Below, piece after piece: positions 13,426 to 20,504 of a DNA stretch of 20,504 nt. This stretch comes from SHZI01 sp031395645 (GTDB lineage Bacteria > Pseudomonadota > Gammaproteobacteria > Steroidobacterales > GCA-2729495): positions 1 to 20,504 of the forward strand of contig JANNJM010000017.1 of the NCBI GenBank assembly GCA_031395645.1, written 5' to 3'. The translations under genes and the position numbers were made by a program. Each line of letters opens with the position of its first letter. Positions within the stretch are counted from its first letter, which is position 1. Under the pieces are notes generated by a model. The model was not told where the DNA came from. It was given only the letters and a program-made list of their open reading frames with translations, and searched no databases.

Positions 13426-13495
13426 CGTCGGGGATAGTATTTCGCCCCGGGTAGGCTATACAACCTCGCCGGGCACTCATTCTTTAGGATCCACC
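13426..13495. promoter_or_regulatory. Divergent hutI/hutF promoter region
   Basis: The 70-bp gap between two divergent hut genes. For hutI (minus) TTGTAT (plus 13458-13463) and TACTAT (plus 13434-13439) are 18 bases apart and make a fair sigma-70 promoter. For hutF (plus) TATACA at 13457-13462 is a -10 candidate with a poor -35. The two candidates overlap, so one regulator could control both directions. I see no full palindrome matching the known HutC operator. Confidence 0.4.
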
Positions 13496-14890
13496 GTGAC
13501 GATTCTGCGCGCGCATCGTGCCCTTCTCGGCACTGGCTGGGCCAGCGATGTCTCGTTGCATGTCGATGCCGCGGGCCGGATTGTCCGGCTCGAACCCGCT
13601 GCAGCGGGCGCAACTTCAGGGCTGGTCATTCCCGGGATGCCCAACGTCCACAGTCACGCCTTTCAGCGGGCCCTTGCCGGGCGGGCCGAGCAGGCAGGCC
13701 GCGGCCCGGATGCCTTCCTGATGTGGAGGCAACGGATGTATGAACTCTCGCGTCAGCTTGCACCGGCCGACCTCGAGACCATCGCCACGCTCCTGTATGT
13801 CGAGATGCTCGAGTCCGGCTACACGTCGGTGTGCGAGTTTCACTACCTGCACCACGGCCCGGATGGCACTGCGCATGCCGATCCGGCGGCTGCGAGCCGC
13901 GCCCTGATCCGCGCGGCAGAGACGGCCGGGATCCGGCTCACGCTACTGCCGGTGCTGTACCTGCACGCCGGTTTTGGCGCGCAACCACCCGAGCCGGCGC
14001 AAGCCGCCTTCATCCACACGGTGCGCGACTACCTGGCACTCCTCGCCACGCTGCATGTGTGCCAGGGCGAAACCCTGCGGATTGGCATTGCATTTCACAG
14101 CCTGCGCGCTGTTTCTCCGGAAGCCATGGAGGAGGTGCTCGCCTGGCGGGCCAGCGTCGCTCCCGGCTGCCCGGTGCATATCCACGTTGCCGAGCAACTC
14201 CAGGAAATCCACGACTGCGAGACCTGGTCCGGCCGGCGACCCGTGGAGTGGCTGCTCGAGCGCGGCTATGTGGACGAAAACTGGTGCCTCATCCATGCGA
14301 CGCACATGAGCGGTGACGAAATCCATGCCCTGGCGGCGACGAACGCGGTGGTCGGCCTGTGCCCGACCACGGAAGCCAATCTCGGTGACGGCCTGTTCCC
14401 ACTGGCCGAGTTCCTGGCGGCTGGCGGCCGTATCGGCATTGGCTCCGACAGTCACGTTTCTGTCAGCCCCGTGGAGGAACTCCGCTGGCTGGAGTACGGC
14501 CAGCGCCTGAAGCACGGGCGACGAAACGTCGCCGCCAGCGCTACCGAACCGAATACCGGTGCCCGGCTCGTCAGAGCGGCACTGGCCGGCGGCCGGCAGG
14601 CGCTTGGTCAGGATGCGGGCCGTATCGCTGCTGGCAGCGCGGCTGACCTGGTCGAACTGAACGCAGATCACCCGCTGCTCGTGGGCGGGGACGGCGACGA
14701 ACTGCTTGATCGCTTCGTGTTCGCCGGCAACCGGCCGCTGGTGACCAATGTCATGGTCGCGGGGCGGCAGGTCGTACGCGACGGGCGCCATCCATTGGCC
14801 GGGGCGGCGGCAGCGGAGTTTGCGGCCGTCATGCGCAGACTTGAGAGTGGACCGGCGGCGGACGGCCGCACCCGTCGAGGAACCCGATGA
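13496..14890 (+). CDS. hutF: Formimidoylglutamate deiminase
   Basis: Hydrolyses N-formimino-L-glutamate to N-formyl-L-glutamate and ammonia, the step that defines the five-step Hut pathway. It has 464 residues, close to the family norm. Amidohydrolase metal-site motifs are NVHSHAFQRAL near residue 50, HIHVAEQ, LIHATHM, and the C-terminal GSDSHVSVSPVEELRWLEY. The start is GTG at 13496, preceded by AGGA eight bases upstream; no ATG fits better. The stop overlaps the hutU start by four bases (ATGA). It opens the plus-strand hutF-U-H-G operon and pairs functionally with hutG at the far end. Confidence 0.93.
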   Translation: MTILRAHRALLGTGWASDVSLHVDAAGRIVRLEPAAAGATSGLVIPGMPNVHSHAFQRALAGRAEQAGRGPDAFLMWRQRMYELSRQLAPADLETIATLLYVEMLESGYTSVCEFHYLHHGPDGTAHADPAAASRALIRAAETAGIRLTLLPVLYLHAGFGAQPPEPAQAAFIHTVRDYLALLATLHVCQGETLRIGIAFHSLRAVSPEAMEEVLAWRASVAPGCPVHIHVAEQLQEIHDCETWSGRRPVEWLLERGYVDENWCLIHATHMSGDEIHALAATNAVVGLCPTTEANLGDGLFPLAEFLAAGGRIGIGSDSHVSVSPVEELRWLEYGQRLKHGRRNVAASATEPNTGARLVRAALAGGRQALGQDAGRIAAGSAADLVELNADHPLLVGGDGDELLDRFVFAGNRPLVTNVMVAGRQVVRDGRHPLAGAAAAEFAAVMRRLESGPAADGRTRRGTR

Positions 14891-16581
14891 GCACCAGACA
14901 CAGTGATCGCGTTATCCGCGCACCGCGAGGCTCCGTGCTGTCGGCCAGGAGCTGGCTCACGGAAGCGCCGTTGCGCATGCTGATGAACAATCTCGACCCT
15001 GACGTTGCCGAGCACCCGGAGGAACTCGTCGTCTACGGGGGCATTGGCCGGGCAGCCCGTGACTGGGAGTCCTTCGACCGGATCGTCACGACGCTGCGGG
15101 AGCTCGGCGACGAGGAAACGCTGCTGATCCAGTCCGGCAAGCCGGTGGGCGTCTTTCGCACGCACGTGGATGCGCCACGTGTGCTGCTCGCCAACTCCAA
15201 CCTCGTGCCCCACTGGGCCACCTGGGAGCACTTCAACGAACTCGACCGTAAGGGCCTGATGATGTACGGCCAGATGACAGCGGGCTCATGGATCTATATC
15301 GGTAGCCAGGGCATCGTGCAGGGAACCTACGAGACCTTTGCGGAGCTGGCCCGGCAGCATTTCGGCGGAGTGGTCGCCGGGAAGTGGATTCTCACGGCGG
15401 GCCTCGGCGGCATGGGCGGCGCGCAGCCACTCGCGGCCACCATGGCCGGGCTGTCCCTGCTGGCCATCGAGTGCCAGGAAGATCGGATCGCGAAGCGCCT
15501 CGCGACGCGCTACCTCGACCGGCGCGCGGCCAGCCTCGACGAGGCGCTCGGCATGCTGGCCGACGCGGCGCGCACGGGCAGACCCGTCTCTGTCGGTTTG
15601 ACCGGCAACGCCGCTGAGGTCCTTCCCGAGCTGCTGCGGCGTGGGATCCGGCCCGACGCCGTCACCGACCAGACCTCCGCCCACGATCCCGCGCACGGCT
15701 ACCTGCCCGAAGGCTGGACCGTGGCGCGCTGGCACGACGCGCAGCAGGCGGACCCCAGGGGCGTGGCCACGGCCGCCCGCGCCTCGATCGCGCAGCACGT
15801 GCGCGCCATGCTCGCCTTTCAGGCCCAGGGCGTGCCGGTGTTCGACTACGGCAACAACATCCGCCAGGTTGCGCTCGACGAGGGCGTGACCAACGCGTTC
15901 GATTTCCCAGGCTTCGTGCCAGCGTACATCAGGCCACTCTTCTGCCGCGGCATTGGCCCCTTCCGCTGGGTCGCGCTCTCCGGTGACCCGGCCGATATCG
16001 CGGCCACCGATCGCAAGGTGAAGGAACTGATCCCGGACAATCCCGGGCTGCACCGCTGGCTCGACATGGCGGCAGCCCGCATCCAGAGCCAGGGACTGCC
16101 CGCGCGGATCTGCTGGGTGGGCCTCGGCGAGCGGCATCGCCTCGGCCTGGCGTTCAACGCCATGGTCGCGAGCGGTGAGCTCCGTGCCCCGGTCGTTATC
16201 GGTCGGGACCACCTGGATTCCGGCTCGGTGGCGAGCCCGAACCGCGAGACCGAGGCCATGCGTGACGGTTCCGATGCCGTCTCCGACTGGCCGATCCTGA
16301 ACGCGCTGCTGAATACGGCGAGCGGCGCGACCTGGGTGTCGTTTCACCACGGCGGCGGCGTCGGCATGGGTTATTCCCAGCACGCCGGCGTGGTCATCGT
16401 TTGCGACGGCACTGCCGCGGCGGCGCGCCGTATTGAGCGCGTGCTGTGGAACGACCCGGCCTCAGGCGTTATGCGGCATGCCGACGCCGGCTACGAGACG
16501 GCCATCGAGCACGCCCGGCACTGCGGGTTGAACCTGCCGATGATCGGCCCAGGCGGCGACAAGGGAGGGGACCAGCCATGA
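14887..16581 (+). CDS. hutU: Urocanate hydratase
   Basis: Adds water to urocanate to give imidazolonepropionate, using tightly bound NAD+ as an electrophile. The 564 residues match the family length (557 in Pseudomonas putida). The NAD-binding glycine-rich stretch GLGGMGGAQPLA, the FDYGNNIRQ and FVPAYIRPLFCRGIGPFRW blocks, and HHGGGVGMGYSQH are diagnostic. C409 in ARICWVGLG corresponds to the catalytic Cys410 of the P. putida enzyme. ATG 14887 overlaps the hutF stop and its own TGA overlaps the hutH ATG, so translation is probably coupled through all three genes. Confidence 0.97.
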   Translation: MSTRHSDRVIRAPRGSVLSARSWLTEAPLRMLMNNLDPDVAEHPEELVVYGGIGRAARDWESFDRIVTTLRELGDEETLLIQSGKPVGVFRTHVDAPRVLLANSNLVPHWATWEHFNELDRKGLMMYGQMTAGSWIYIGSQGIVQGTYETFAELARQHFGGVVAGKWILTAGLGGMGGAQPLAATMAGLSLLAIECQEDRIAKRLATRYLDRRAASLDEALGMLADAARTGRPVSVGLTGNAAEVLPELLRRGIRPDAVTDQTSAHDPAHGYLPEGWTVARWHDAQQADPRGVATAARASIAQHVRAMLAFQAQGVPVFDYGNNIRQVALDEGVTNAFDFPGFVPAYIRPLFCRGIGPFRWVALSGDPADIAATDRKVKELIPDNPGLHRWLDMAAARIQSQGLPARICWVGLGERHRLGLAFNAMVASGELRAPVVIGRDHLDSGSVASPNRETEAMRDGSDAVSDWPILNALLNTASGATWVSFHHGGGVGMGYSQHAGVVIVCDGTAAAARRIERVLWNDPASGVMRHADAGYETAIEHARHCGLNLPMIGPGGDKGGDQP

Positions 16582-18125
16582 GTGTGGAAAAGACCACGGC
16601 AATATCTGCCCGGGCCGACGAGCTGGACCTCGCGCAACTGCGCAAGGCCTGGCAGGGTCCGGTCAGCGTGCAGCTCGATGAGCCAGCGCTGGCCCGGGTG
16701 CGCCGCGGCCAGCAGGCCGTGAGTAGTGCACTCGCTTCGCATCAGCCGATCTACGGGATCAACACGGGCTTCGGCATGCTGGCCAATGTGCGCATCCCGG
16801 ACGATCAGCTGGTCGAGTTGCAGGAGAACCTGATCCTCTCGCACTGCGCCGGTATTGGCGAGAACCTCGAGGATCGCGCGGTGCGCCTCATCCTTTTGCT
16901 CAAGGTGCTGAGCCTCGCCCAGGGCTACTCGGGTGTCACACCCGGAGTGATCGAAGCGCTGGCGACGCTGCTGAACCACGAGATCTATCCCTGCATACCC
17001 TCCCGCGGTTCGGTCGGCGCCTCGGGTGATCTCGCGCCGCTGGCCCACCTGTCCGCGGTGTTGCTGGGAGTCGGCCGGGCGCGGCACGGCGGACGGGAGC
17101 ACGCTGCGCTGGAGGCCCTGAAGCTGGCCGGTGTTGCGCCGCTTGAGCTACAGCCGAAGGAAGGCCTTGCGCTGCTCAATGGCACGCAGGTGTCCACTGC
17201 ACTGGCGCTTGGCGCCCTGTTCCAGGCCGAAAACGTGTTTGCCGCGGCCTGTCTCGCGGGCGGGCTGTCCCTCGACGCCGCCCGCGGCAGCGACACGCCG
17301 TTCGACGAGCGCGTGAGCCGGGTCCGGGGCCACCAGGGCCAGATCGATGTGGCGGGGCTGTTCCGGGCGCTCATGGCCGGGAGCCGGATCCGCGCTTCCC
17401 ACAGTGAGTGCGACCGCGTGCAGGATCCCTACAGCCTGCGTTGTCAGCCGCAGGTGATGGGCGCCTGCCTGCAGGTTATTCGCCACGTGGCTGACGTCCT
17501 CCTCGTCGAGGCGCGCGCTGTGACGGACAACCCGCTGGTCTTCAGCGACGACGGCGTGATCCTGTCCGGCGGCAACTTCCACGCGGAACCGGTGGCGCTC
17601 GCCTGCGACTATCTCGCCACTGCCATCGCCGAGATTGGCGCGCTGTCCGAGCGACGCATTGCTTTGCTGGTCGATGCGCGCATGAGTGGCCTGCCGCCGT
17701 TCCTGGTCGAGAACAGCGGCCTGAATTCCGGATTCATGGTGCCCCAGGTCACGGCGGCGGCGCTGGCCTCGGAGAACAAGTCGCTGGCCCACCCCGCCAG
17801 CGTCGACAGCCTGCCTACTTCTGCCAACCAGGAGGATCACGTCAGCATGGCCACGACGGCGGCGCTGCGCCTGTACCGCATGGCGGAGAACACGGCCGGC
17901 GTCGTGGCGATCGAACTGCTGGCGGCCTGCCAGGGCGTCGAGTTTCATCGGCCGCTGCGGAGCTCGGCGTCGCTCGAAGCCGTGCTGGATGCCGTTCGCG
18001 AGGTCAGCGCCCGTTTCGTTCGGGACCGGCCACTGTCGGGCGACATCCAGGTGCTGCAGAAGATGATCCTCGAAGGGCGCTTCGTCCGGGAGGCACGGAC
18101 GATCCTGCCGTCCTGGCACGCCTGA
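16578..18125 (+). CDS. hutH: Histidine ammonia-lyase
   Basis: First step of histidine breakdown: non-oxidative removal of ammonia from L-histidine to give trans-urocanate. The 515 residues fit the family. The autocatalytic MIO cofactor would form from A148-S149-G150 in GSVGASGDLAPLAHL. YGINTGFG, NGTQVSTALALG, QDPYSLRCQPQVMG and NSGLNSGFMVPQ are family blocks. I took ATG 16578, which overlaps the hutU stop (ATGA); the longer upstream reading frame from 16446 is Arg-rich sequence lying inside hutU and is not believable. hutG follows after one base. Confidence 0.97.
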   Translation: MSVEKTTAISARADELDLAQLRKAWQGPVSVQLDEPALARVRRGQQAVSSALASHQPIYGINTGFGMLANVRIPDDQLVELQENLILSHCAGIGENLEDRAVRLILLLKVLSLAQGYSGVTPGVIEALATLLNHEIYPCIPSRGSVGASGDLAPLAHLSAVLLGVGRARHGGREHAALEALKLAGVAPLELQPKEGLALLNGTQVSTALALGALFQAENVFAAACLAGGLSLDAARGSDTPFDERVSRVRGHQGQIDVAGLFRALMAGSRIRASHSECDRVQDPYSLRCQPQVMGACLQVIRHVADVLLVEARAVTDNPLVFSDDGVILSGGNFHAEPVALACDYLATAIAEIGALSERRIALLVDARMSGLPPFLVENSGLNSGFMVPQVTAAALASENKSLAHPASVDSLPTSANQEDHVSMATTAALRLYRMAENTAGVVAIELLAACQGVEFHRPLRSSASLEAVLDAVREVSARFVRDRPLSGDIQVLQKMILEGRFVREARTILPSWHA

Positions 18126-18126
18126 C

Positions 18127-18903
18127 ATGGACATCTACCGGCTGATTCCCGGCAGCTCCCGCCTTCTCGTTAGCATCCCGCATGCGGGCACGTACGTGCC
18201 GCCCGCGTTAGCCGCCCGCATGACCCCAGGGGCACGGGCGCTGCCAGACACGGACTGGCACGTCGACCGTCTGTACGACTTCCTTGTCGATAGCGGCGCG
18301 ACCGTGCTGGTCGCCACGCATTCGCGCTACGTCGTCGACCTCAATCGACCGGCCGACGACTCGGCGCTGTACCCGGGCCTTGGGGGAACCGGCCTCTGCC
18401 CGGTCGAAACCTTCGATGGGGATCCGATCTGGCTACCGCCGTCCGCCCCGGCGACGGCGGAGATTGCCGATCGGGTTGCCCGCTACTGGGAGCCATACCA
18501 CGCTTGCCTGCGTGCGGAGCTTGGCAAGCTGCGCTTGCGCCACGGCGCCGTCGTCTTGTGGGATGCCCATTCCATCAGGAGCCAGGTGCCGCGCCTGTTT
18601 GCAGGTGATCTGCCGGTGCTGAATCTCGGTACCAACGACGGTCGCTCGTGCGATCCCGCGCTGGCCGCACGACTGCTGGGTTGTGCGCTCGGCGTCCCGC
18701 ACTGCACGGCGGTCCTCGACGGGCGATTCAAGGGCGGGTACATCACCCGCGCCTACGGTGACCCTGCTTCCAGCATCAACGCCGTGCAACTGGAACTCGC
18801 CCAGCGCAGCTACATGGATGAGAGGACCCTCGAGTACCTGCCGGACCTGGCACAGCAGACGCGCGCCAGCCTGCGGGCTCTCCTCGAGATCGCGGTGGAG
18901 TGA
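18127..18903 (+). CDS. hutG: N-formylglutamate deformylase
   Basis: Cleaves N-formyl-L-glutamate to glutamate and formate, the last Hut step. The 258 residues match the N-formylglutamate amidohydrolase family: SIPHAGTYVP near the start, DTDWHVDRLYDF, a WDAHSIRSQVP metal-site motif, and RFKGGYITRAYG. The ATG lies one base after the hutH stop, so it belongs to the same operon. It is convergent with the SOUL-family gene, only three bases apart, with no recognisable terminator between them. Confidence 0.95.
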   Translation: MDIYRLIPGSSRLLVSIPHAGTYVPPALAARMTPGARALPDTDWHVDRLYDFLVDSGATVLVATHSRYVVDLNRPADDSALYPGLGGTGLCPVETFDGDPIWLPPSAPATAEIADRVARYWEPYHACLRAELGKLRLRHGAVVLWDAHSIRSQVPRLFAGDLPVLNLGTNDGRSCDPALAARLLGCALGVPHCTAVLDGRFKGGYITRAYGDPASSINAVQLELAQRSYMDERTLEYLPDLAQQTRASLRALLEIAVE

Positions 18904-18906
18904 CCA

Positions 18907-19557
18907 CTAGTCCCGACGGACGGGGATCAGTACCTCGTTGCGCCGGAAAGGCCCCGGAATAAAGGGGGCGTCGTACTGGGCGGTGATGACCTCGCCACTA
19001 ACAGCCAGCTTCCGCCTGGCCAGTTCGGCGCGCAGCGCCTGCTCCTGCTTGCCGTGTAGCGCTTCGGACATTCGGCCCGGGTAGCGGAGCGCTGCAATCA
19101 GCCGCGCCGGCGTGGCGACGATGCGGACGCTGGGGTCCAGTGGCTCAGGCGCCGTCTCCCGGGTGTATTCCGCCGGGAGGAGGAAGGCCACCTTGTAACC
19201 GCCACGCGCGTCGCCGGGTTTGCCAGCCTGCTGGATCACCGGCGCTGTCATGGCTATGTTCTCGCCGTCGCGACTCTGGCCGTCGCGACTCTGGACAACC
19301 GGCGAAGTCATGGCGATCTCCGCCTGGCCCCGGTTATTGCCCGTGATGTAGCGGAACAGCCGGTTGAAGGCGACGTTACCGGCGTCGTCGAAGTCCGTGC
19401 CAGTCACCAGGGTCTCGGCAGCCAGCAGCGCCGGGTACTGACGCAGCTCAAAGGCCCCGTCCTTCTCCACAACGGTGTAGTCGGGCTCTTCCGTGGCGGC
19501 GGCGGGGCCTCCGGTGACCAGGAGAGCGGCCGTCAGAAGCGCTGAAAGGCGCAGCAT
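18907..19557 (-). CDS. Secreted SOUL-family haem-binding protein
   Basis: A 216-residue SOUL/HBP-family protein. The signal peptide is MLRLSALLTAALLVTGGPAAA with likely cleavage before TEEP. The family pattern is clear: YTVVEKDGAFELRQYPALLAAET, FNRLFRYITGNN, two MTSPV/MTAPV motifs, VAFLLPAEYT, and a C-terminal NEVLIPV. SOUL proteins bind haem in eukaryotes; bacterial secreted members are poorly studied, so haem binding is an assumption. GGAG lies eight bases before ATG 19557. A 15-bp tandem duplication (19265-19294) adds SRDGQ/SRDGE between the two MT-PV motifs. Its last 27 bases are nearly repeated at 1631-1657. Confidence 0.85.
   Translation of the reverse strand: MLRLSALLTAALLVTGGPAAATEEPDYTVVEKDGAFELRQYPALLAAETLVTGTDFDDAGNVAFNRLFRYITGNNRGQAEIAMTSPVVQSRDGQSRDGENIAMTAPVIQQAGKPGDARGGYKVAFLLPAEYTRETAPEPLDPSVRIVATPARLIAALRYPGRMSEALHGKQEQALRAELARRKLAVSGEVITAQYDAPFIPGPFRRNEVLIPVRRD
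19265..19294 (-). repeat. 15-bp tandem duplication inside the SOUL-family gene
   Basis: CCGTCGCGACTCTGG occurs twice in tandem, keeping frame and encoding SRDGQ then SRDGE on the minus strand. It lengthens a probable surface loop between the MTSPV and MTAPV motifs. Perfect identity of the two copies suggests a recent slippage event or active length variation. Confidence 0.8.
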
Positions 19558-19706
19558 GCGTACTTCTCCGTCTATGACCTGGAAAGGATCGGCGTGTTGT
19601 AGCGCCCGGATTCTGCCTTACTGCATGAGCACGGCAGTTTTGCGGCTGGATCAGATGCTATCAGGGTACGCAAAATGCGACAGGAGTTCACCCGATTTTC
19701 ATTGAT

Positions 19707-19725
19707 TGCCAGCATAATGCTGGCA
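19707..19725 (+). promoter_or_regulatory. Palindromic operator at the second toxin-antitoxin start
   Basis: TGCCAGCATAATGCTGGCA is a perfect inverted repeat with nine-base arms around one central A. It ends on the A of the antitoxin ATG. CATAAT inside it (19713-19718) could be the -10, which would place transcription start at or next to the ATG and give a leaderless message; no Shine-Dalgarno sequence is present. No good -35 is visible. Autorepression by the RHH antitoxin is inferred. Confidence 0.65.
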
Positions 19726-19979
19726 TGAAACGCGATTCGGCAACGCTCACGATCCGGAACGTCCCGGCCCGGGTGGTACGGGGCCTGAAGGCGCTTGCGA
19801 AGCGTCGAAACCAGTCTATGGAGCAGGAAGTGCGGGATATCCTCGAGGACTACGTCGCGGAACGTACCTCCGTCCTGAAACAGATCGAGGTGTCATGGGA
19901 GGCCCAGGTTCGTCGGCCAACCGCTGAAGAAATCGATGCGTGGATTGCGGCGGGCCGGGAGCTGCCGCTGGCGGAATGA
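19725..19979 (+). CDS. RHH antitoxin (FitA/VapB-like)
   Basis: An 84-residue antitoxin with an N-terminal ribbon-helix-helix domain: strand SATLTIRNVP, then helices VVRGLKALAKRRN and MEQEVRDILEDYVAE, the FitA-type arrangement. The C-terminal tail (about residues 50-84, rich in Glu, Trp and Ala) would bind the toxin. The ATG at 19725 is the only in-frame choice and is overlapped by a palindrome. It overlaps the downstream PIN toxin gene by ATGA. It is not closely similar to the vapB at 10581-10826, so the two pairs are independent arrivals. Confidence 0.85.
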   Translation: MKRDSATLTIRNVPARVVRGLKALAKRRNQSMEQEVRDILEDYVAERTSVLKQIEVSWEAQVRRPTAEEIDAWIAAGRELPLAE

Positions 19980-20395
19980 AGGCTGTAGTCGACACCAACG
20001 TCATTGCGTACTTTGTCCTGGGTACCGCCGCATTCGAAGAAGAAGTTCGTCCTTTCTGGTCTTCAGTCAACGAGTTGCTGGCACCCACCTTGTGGGAGGC
20101 GGAATTCGCCAACGTCATCTGGATGGCCGTCCGTACCGGTGTTCTTCCGCCTGGCGAGGCTCCAGCCAGGCTGAACATGGCGGCGCGCCTGGGTGTTCAT
20201 TCCATCCCGAATCAACGCTTGTGGCATGGCGCCGTGCTCCGGGCGATTCAGTCGGGCGCCGCAGTGTACGACACACTGTTCGTGGAGCTGGCTGATCGCG
20301 AGGGAGTACCCCTGGTAACCTTCGACGCGAAGCTGACGCGGTCATGGCCTGCCGTTTGCATTCGCCCCCGTGACTGCGTTCACGGGCGGCCGTAG
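19976..20395 (+). CDS. PIN-domain toxin (VapC family)
   Basis: A 139-residue PIN-domain ribonuclease toxin. The active-site acids are D6 in VVDTNVIAYF, E43 in LWEAEFANV, D99 in VYDTLFVELA and D117 in LVTFDAKL. ATG 19976 is chosen over an earlier ATG at 19940 because it overlaps the antitoxin stop (ATGA) and begins at the conserved first strand. The stop codon TAG (20393-20395) lies in the head of a REP-like element, as in the M48 gene at the other end of the window. The last residues (CVHGRP) may have been altered by arrival of that element. Confidence 0.88.
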   Translation: MKAVVDTNVIAYFVLGTAAFEEEVRPFWSSVNELLAPTLWEAEFANVIWMAVRTGVLPPGEAPARLNMAARLGVHSIPNQRLWHGAVLRAIQSGAAVYDTLFVELADREGVPLVTFDAKLTRSWPAVCIRPRDCVHGRP

Positions 20396-20444
20396 GAGCG
20401 GCTTAAGGGGGGGCGTGCATATGAGTGGCGCCTGAAGGCGCGCC
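20392..20444 (+). repeat. REP-like element at the 3' end of the second PIN toxin gene
   Basis: Starts GTAGGAGCGGCTTAAG and includes the hairpin core GCGCCTGAAGGCGC at 20428-20441, identical to 40-53. The toxin stop codon is inside its head. The remaining sequence to the window end holds another small stem-loop, CACGCC/GGCGTG (20447-20462), followed after four bases by CGGTTTT, and GC-rich sequence without a gene. Confidence 0.55.
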
Positions 20445-20504
20445 AACACGCCGATGGGCGTGGCGCGGTTTTCCACCGGGCCCGGCGGCTCCCCGAAGGG
20501 GGGG

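Noticed and set aside
13440..13470. HutC-type operator in the hutI/hutF gap
   Set aside because: CTATACAAC resembles half of the known TGTATA-TACA palindrome, but there is no symmetric second half.
19638..19675. Inverted repeat TTTTGCG/CGCAAAA before the second toxin-antitoxin pair
   Set aside because: Seven-base arms with a 24-base loop are weak and are not placed near a clear promoter element.

Overview
The window is high-GC, gene-dense DNA from what looks like a free-living gammaproteobacterium. The evidence is a five-step histidine-utilisation (Hut) pathway using HutF and HutG, a proteobacterial TonB-dependent receptor, a GlyGly-CTERM-like surface tail, a BepA-like lipoprotein protease, and REP-type repeats beginning GTAGGAGCG of the kind common in pseudomonads and xanthomonads. 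I cannot assign a genus. No rRNA, tRNA, CRISPR array or complete insertion sequence is visible.

Layout. (1) 1-1746: an M48 metalloprotease lipoprotein (minus), its stop codon lying inside a REP element, followed by a short spacer with a copy of the last codons of a SOUL-family gene and a strong stem-loop. (2) 1747-8815: a divergent pair of paralogous secreted proteins. Each starts with the same unrecognised domain of about 350 residues carrying ten conserved cysteines. The minus-strand protein ends in thrombospondin-type-3 and dockerin-like calcium repeats. The plus-strand protein continues through Ig/cadherin-like repeats and a GlyGly-CTERM-like tail and then, with no stop codon, into a complete TonB-dependent receptor with its own signal-peptide-like segment. 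(3) 8832-10082: a ChaN-like/PDZ secreted protein (minus). (4) 10110-12312: a small accessory island (vapBC toxin-antitoxin plus an AAA_14/DUF4143 ATPase, all minus) bracketed by a 33-bp direct repeat that matches the 3' part of hutI, with conspicuous palindromic operators. (5) 12193-18903: the Hut cluster, hutI (minus) divergent from hutF-hutU-hutH-hutG (plus, overlapping or 1-bp-spaced genes). (6) 18907-19557: a secreted SOUL-family protein (minus), convergent with hutG. (7) 19725-20395: a second RHH/PIN toxin-antitoxin pair, again ending in a REP element.

How the parts work together. The Hut enzymes take histidine to urocanate (HutH), imidazolonepropionate (HutU), formiminoglutamate (HutI), formylglutamate (HutF) and glutamate plus formate (HutG). 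No hut regulator or transporter is in the window. The surface-protein pair plus receptor suggests a capture-and-uptake system of unknown substrate. The most unusual object is the plus-strand fusion at 3575-8815: its internal Arg-rich loop between two hydrophobic segments would suit a polyprotein threaded twice through the inner membrane and cut into a surface protein and a receptor. That is inference. A lost stop codon, a frameshift or an assembly error are the alternatives.
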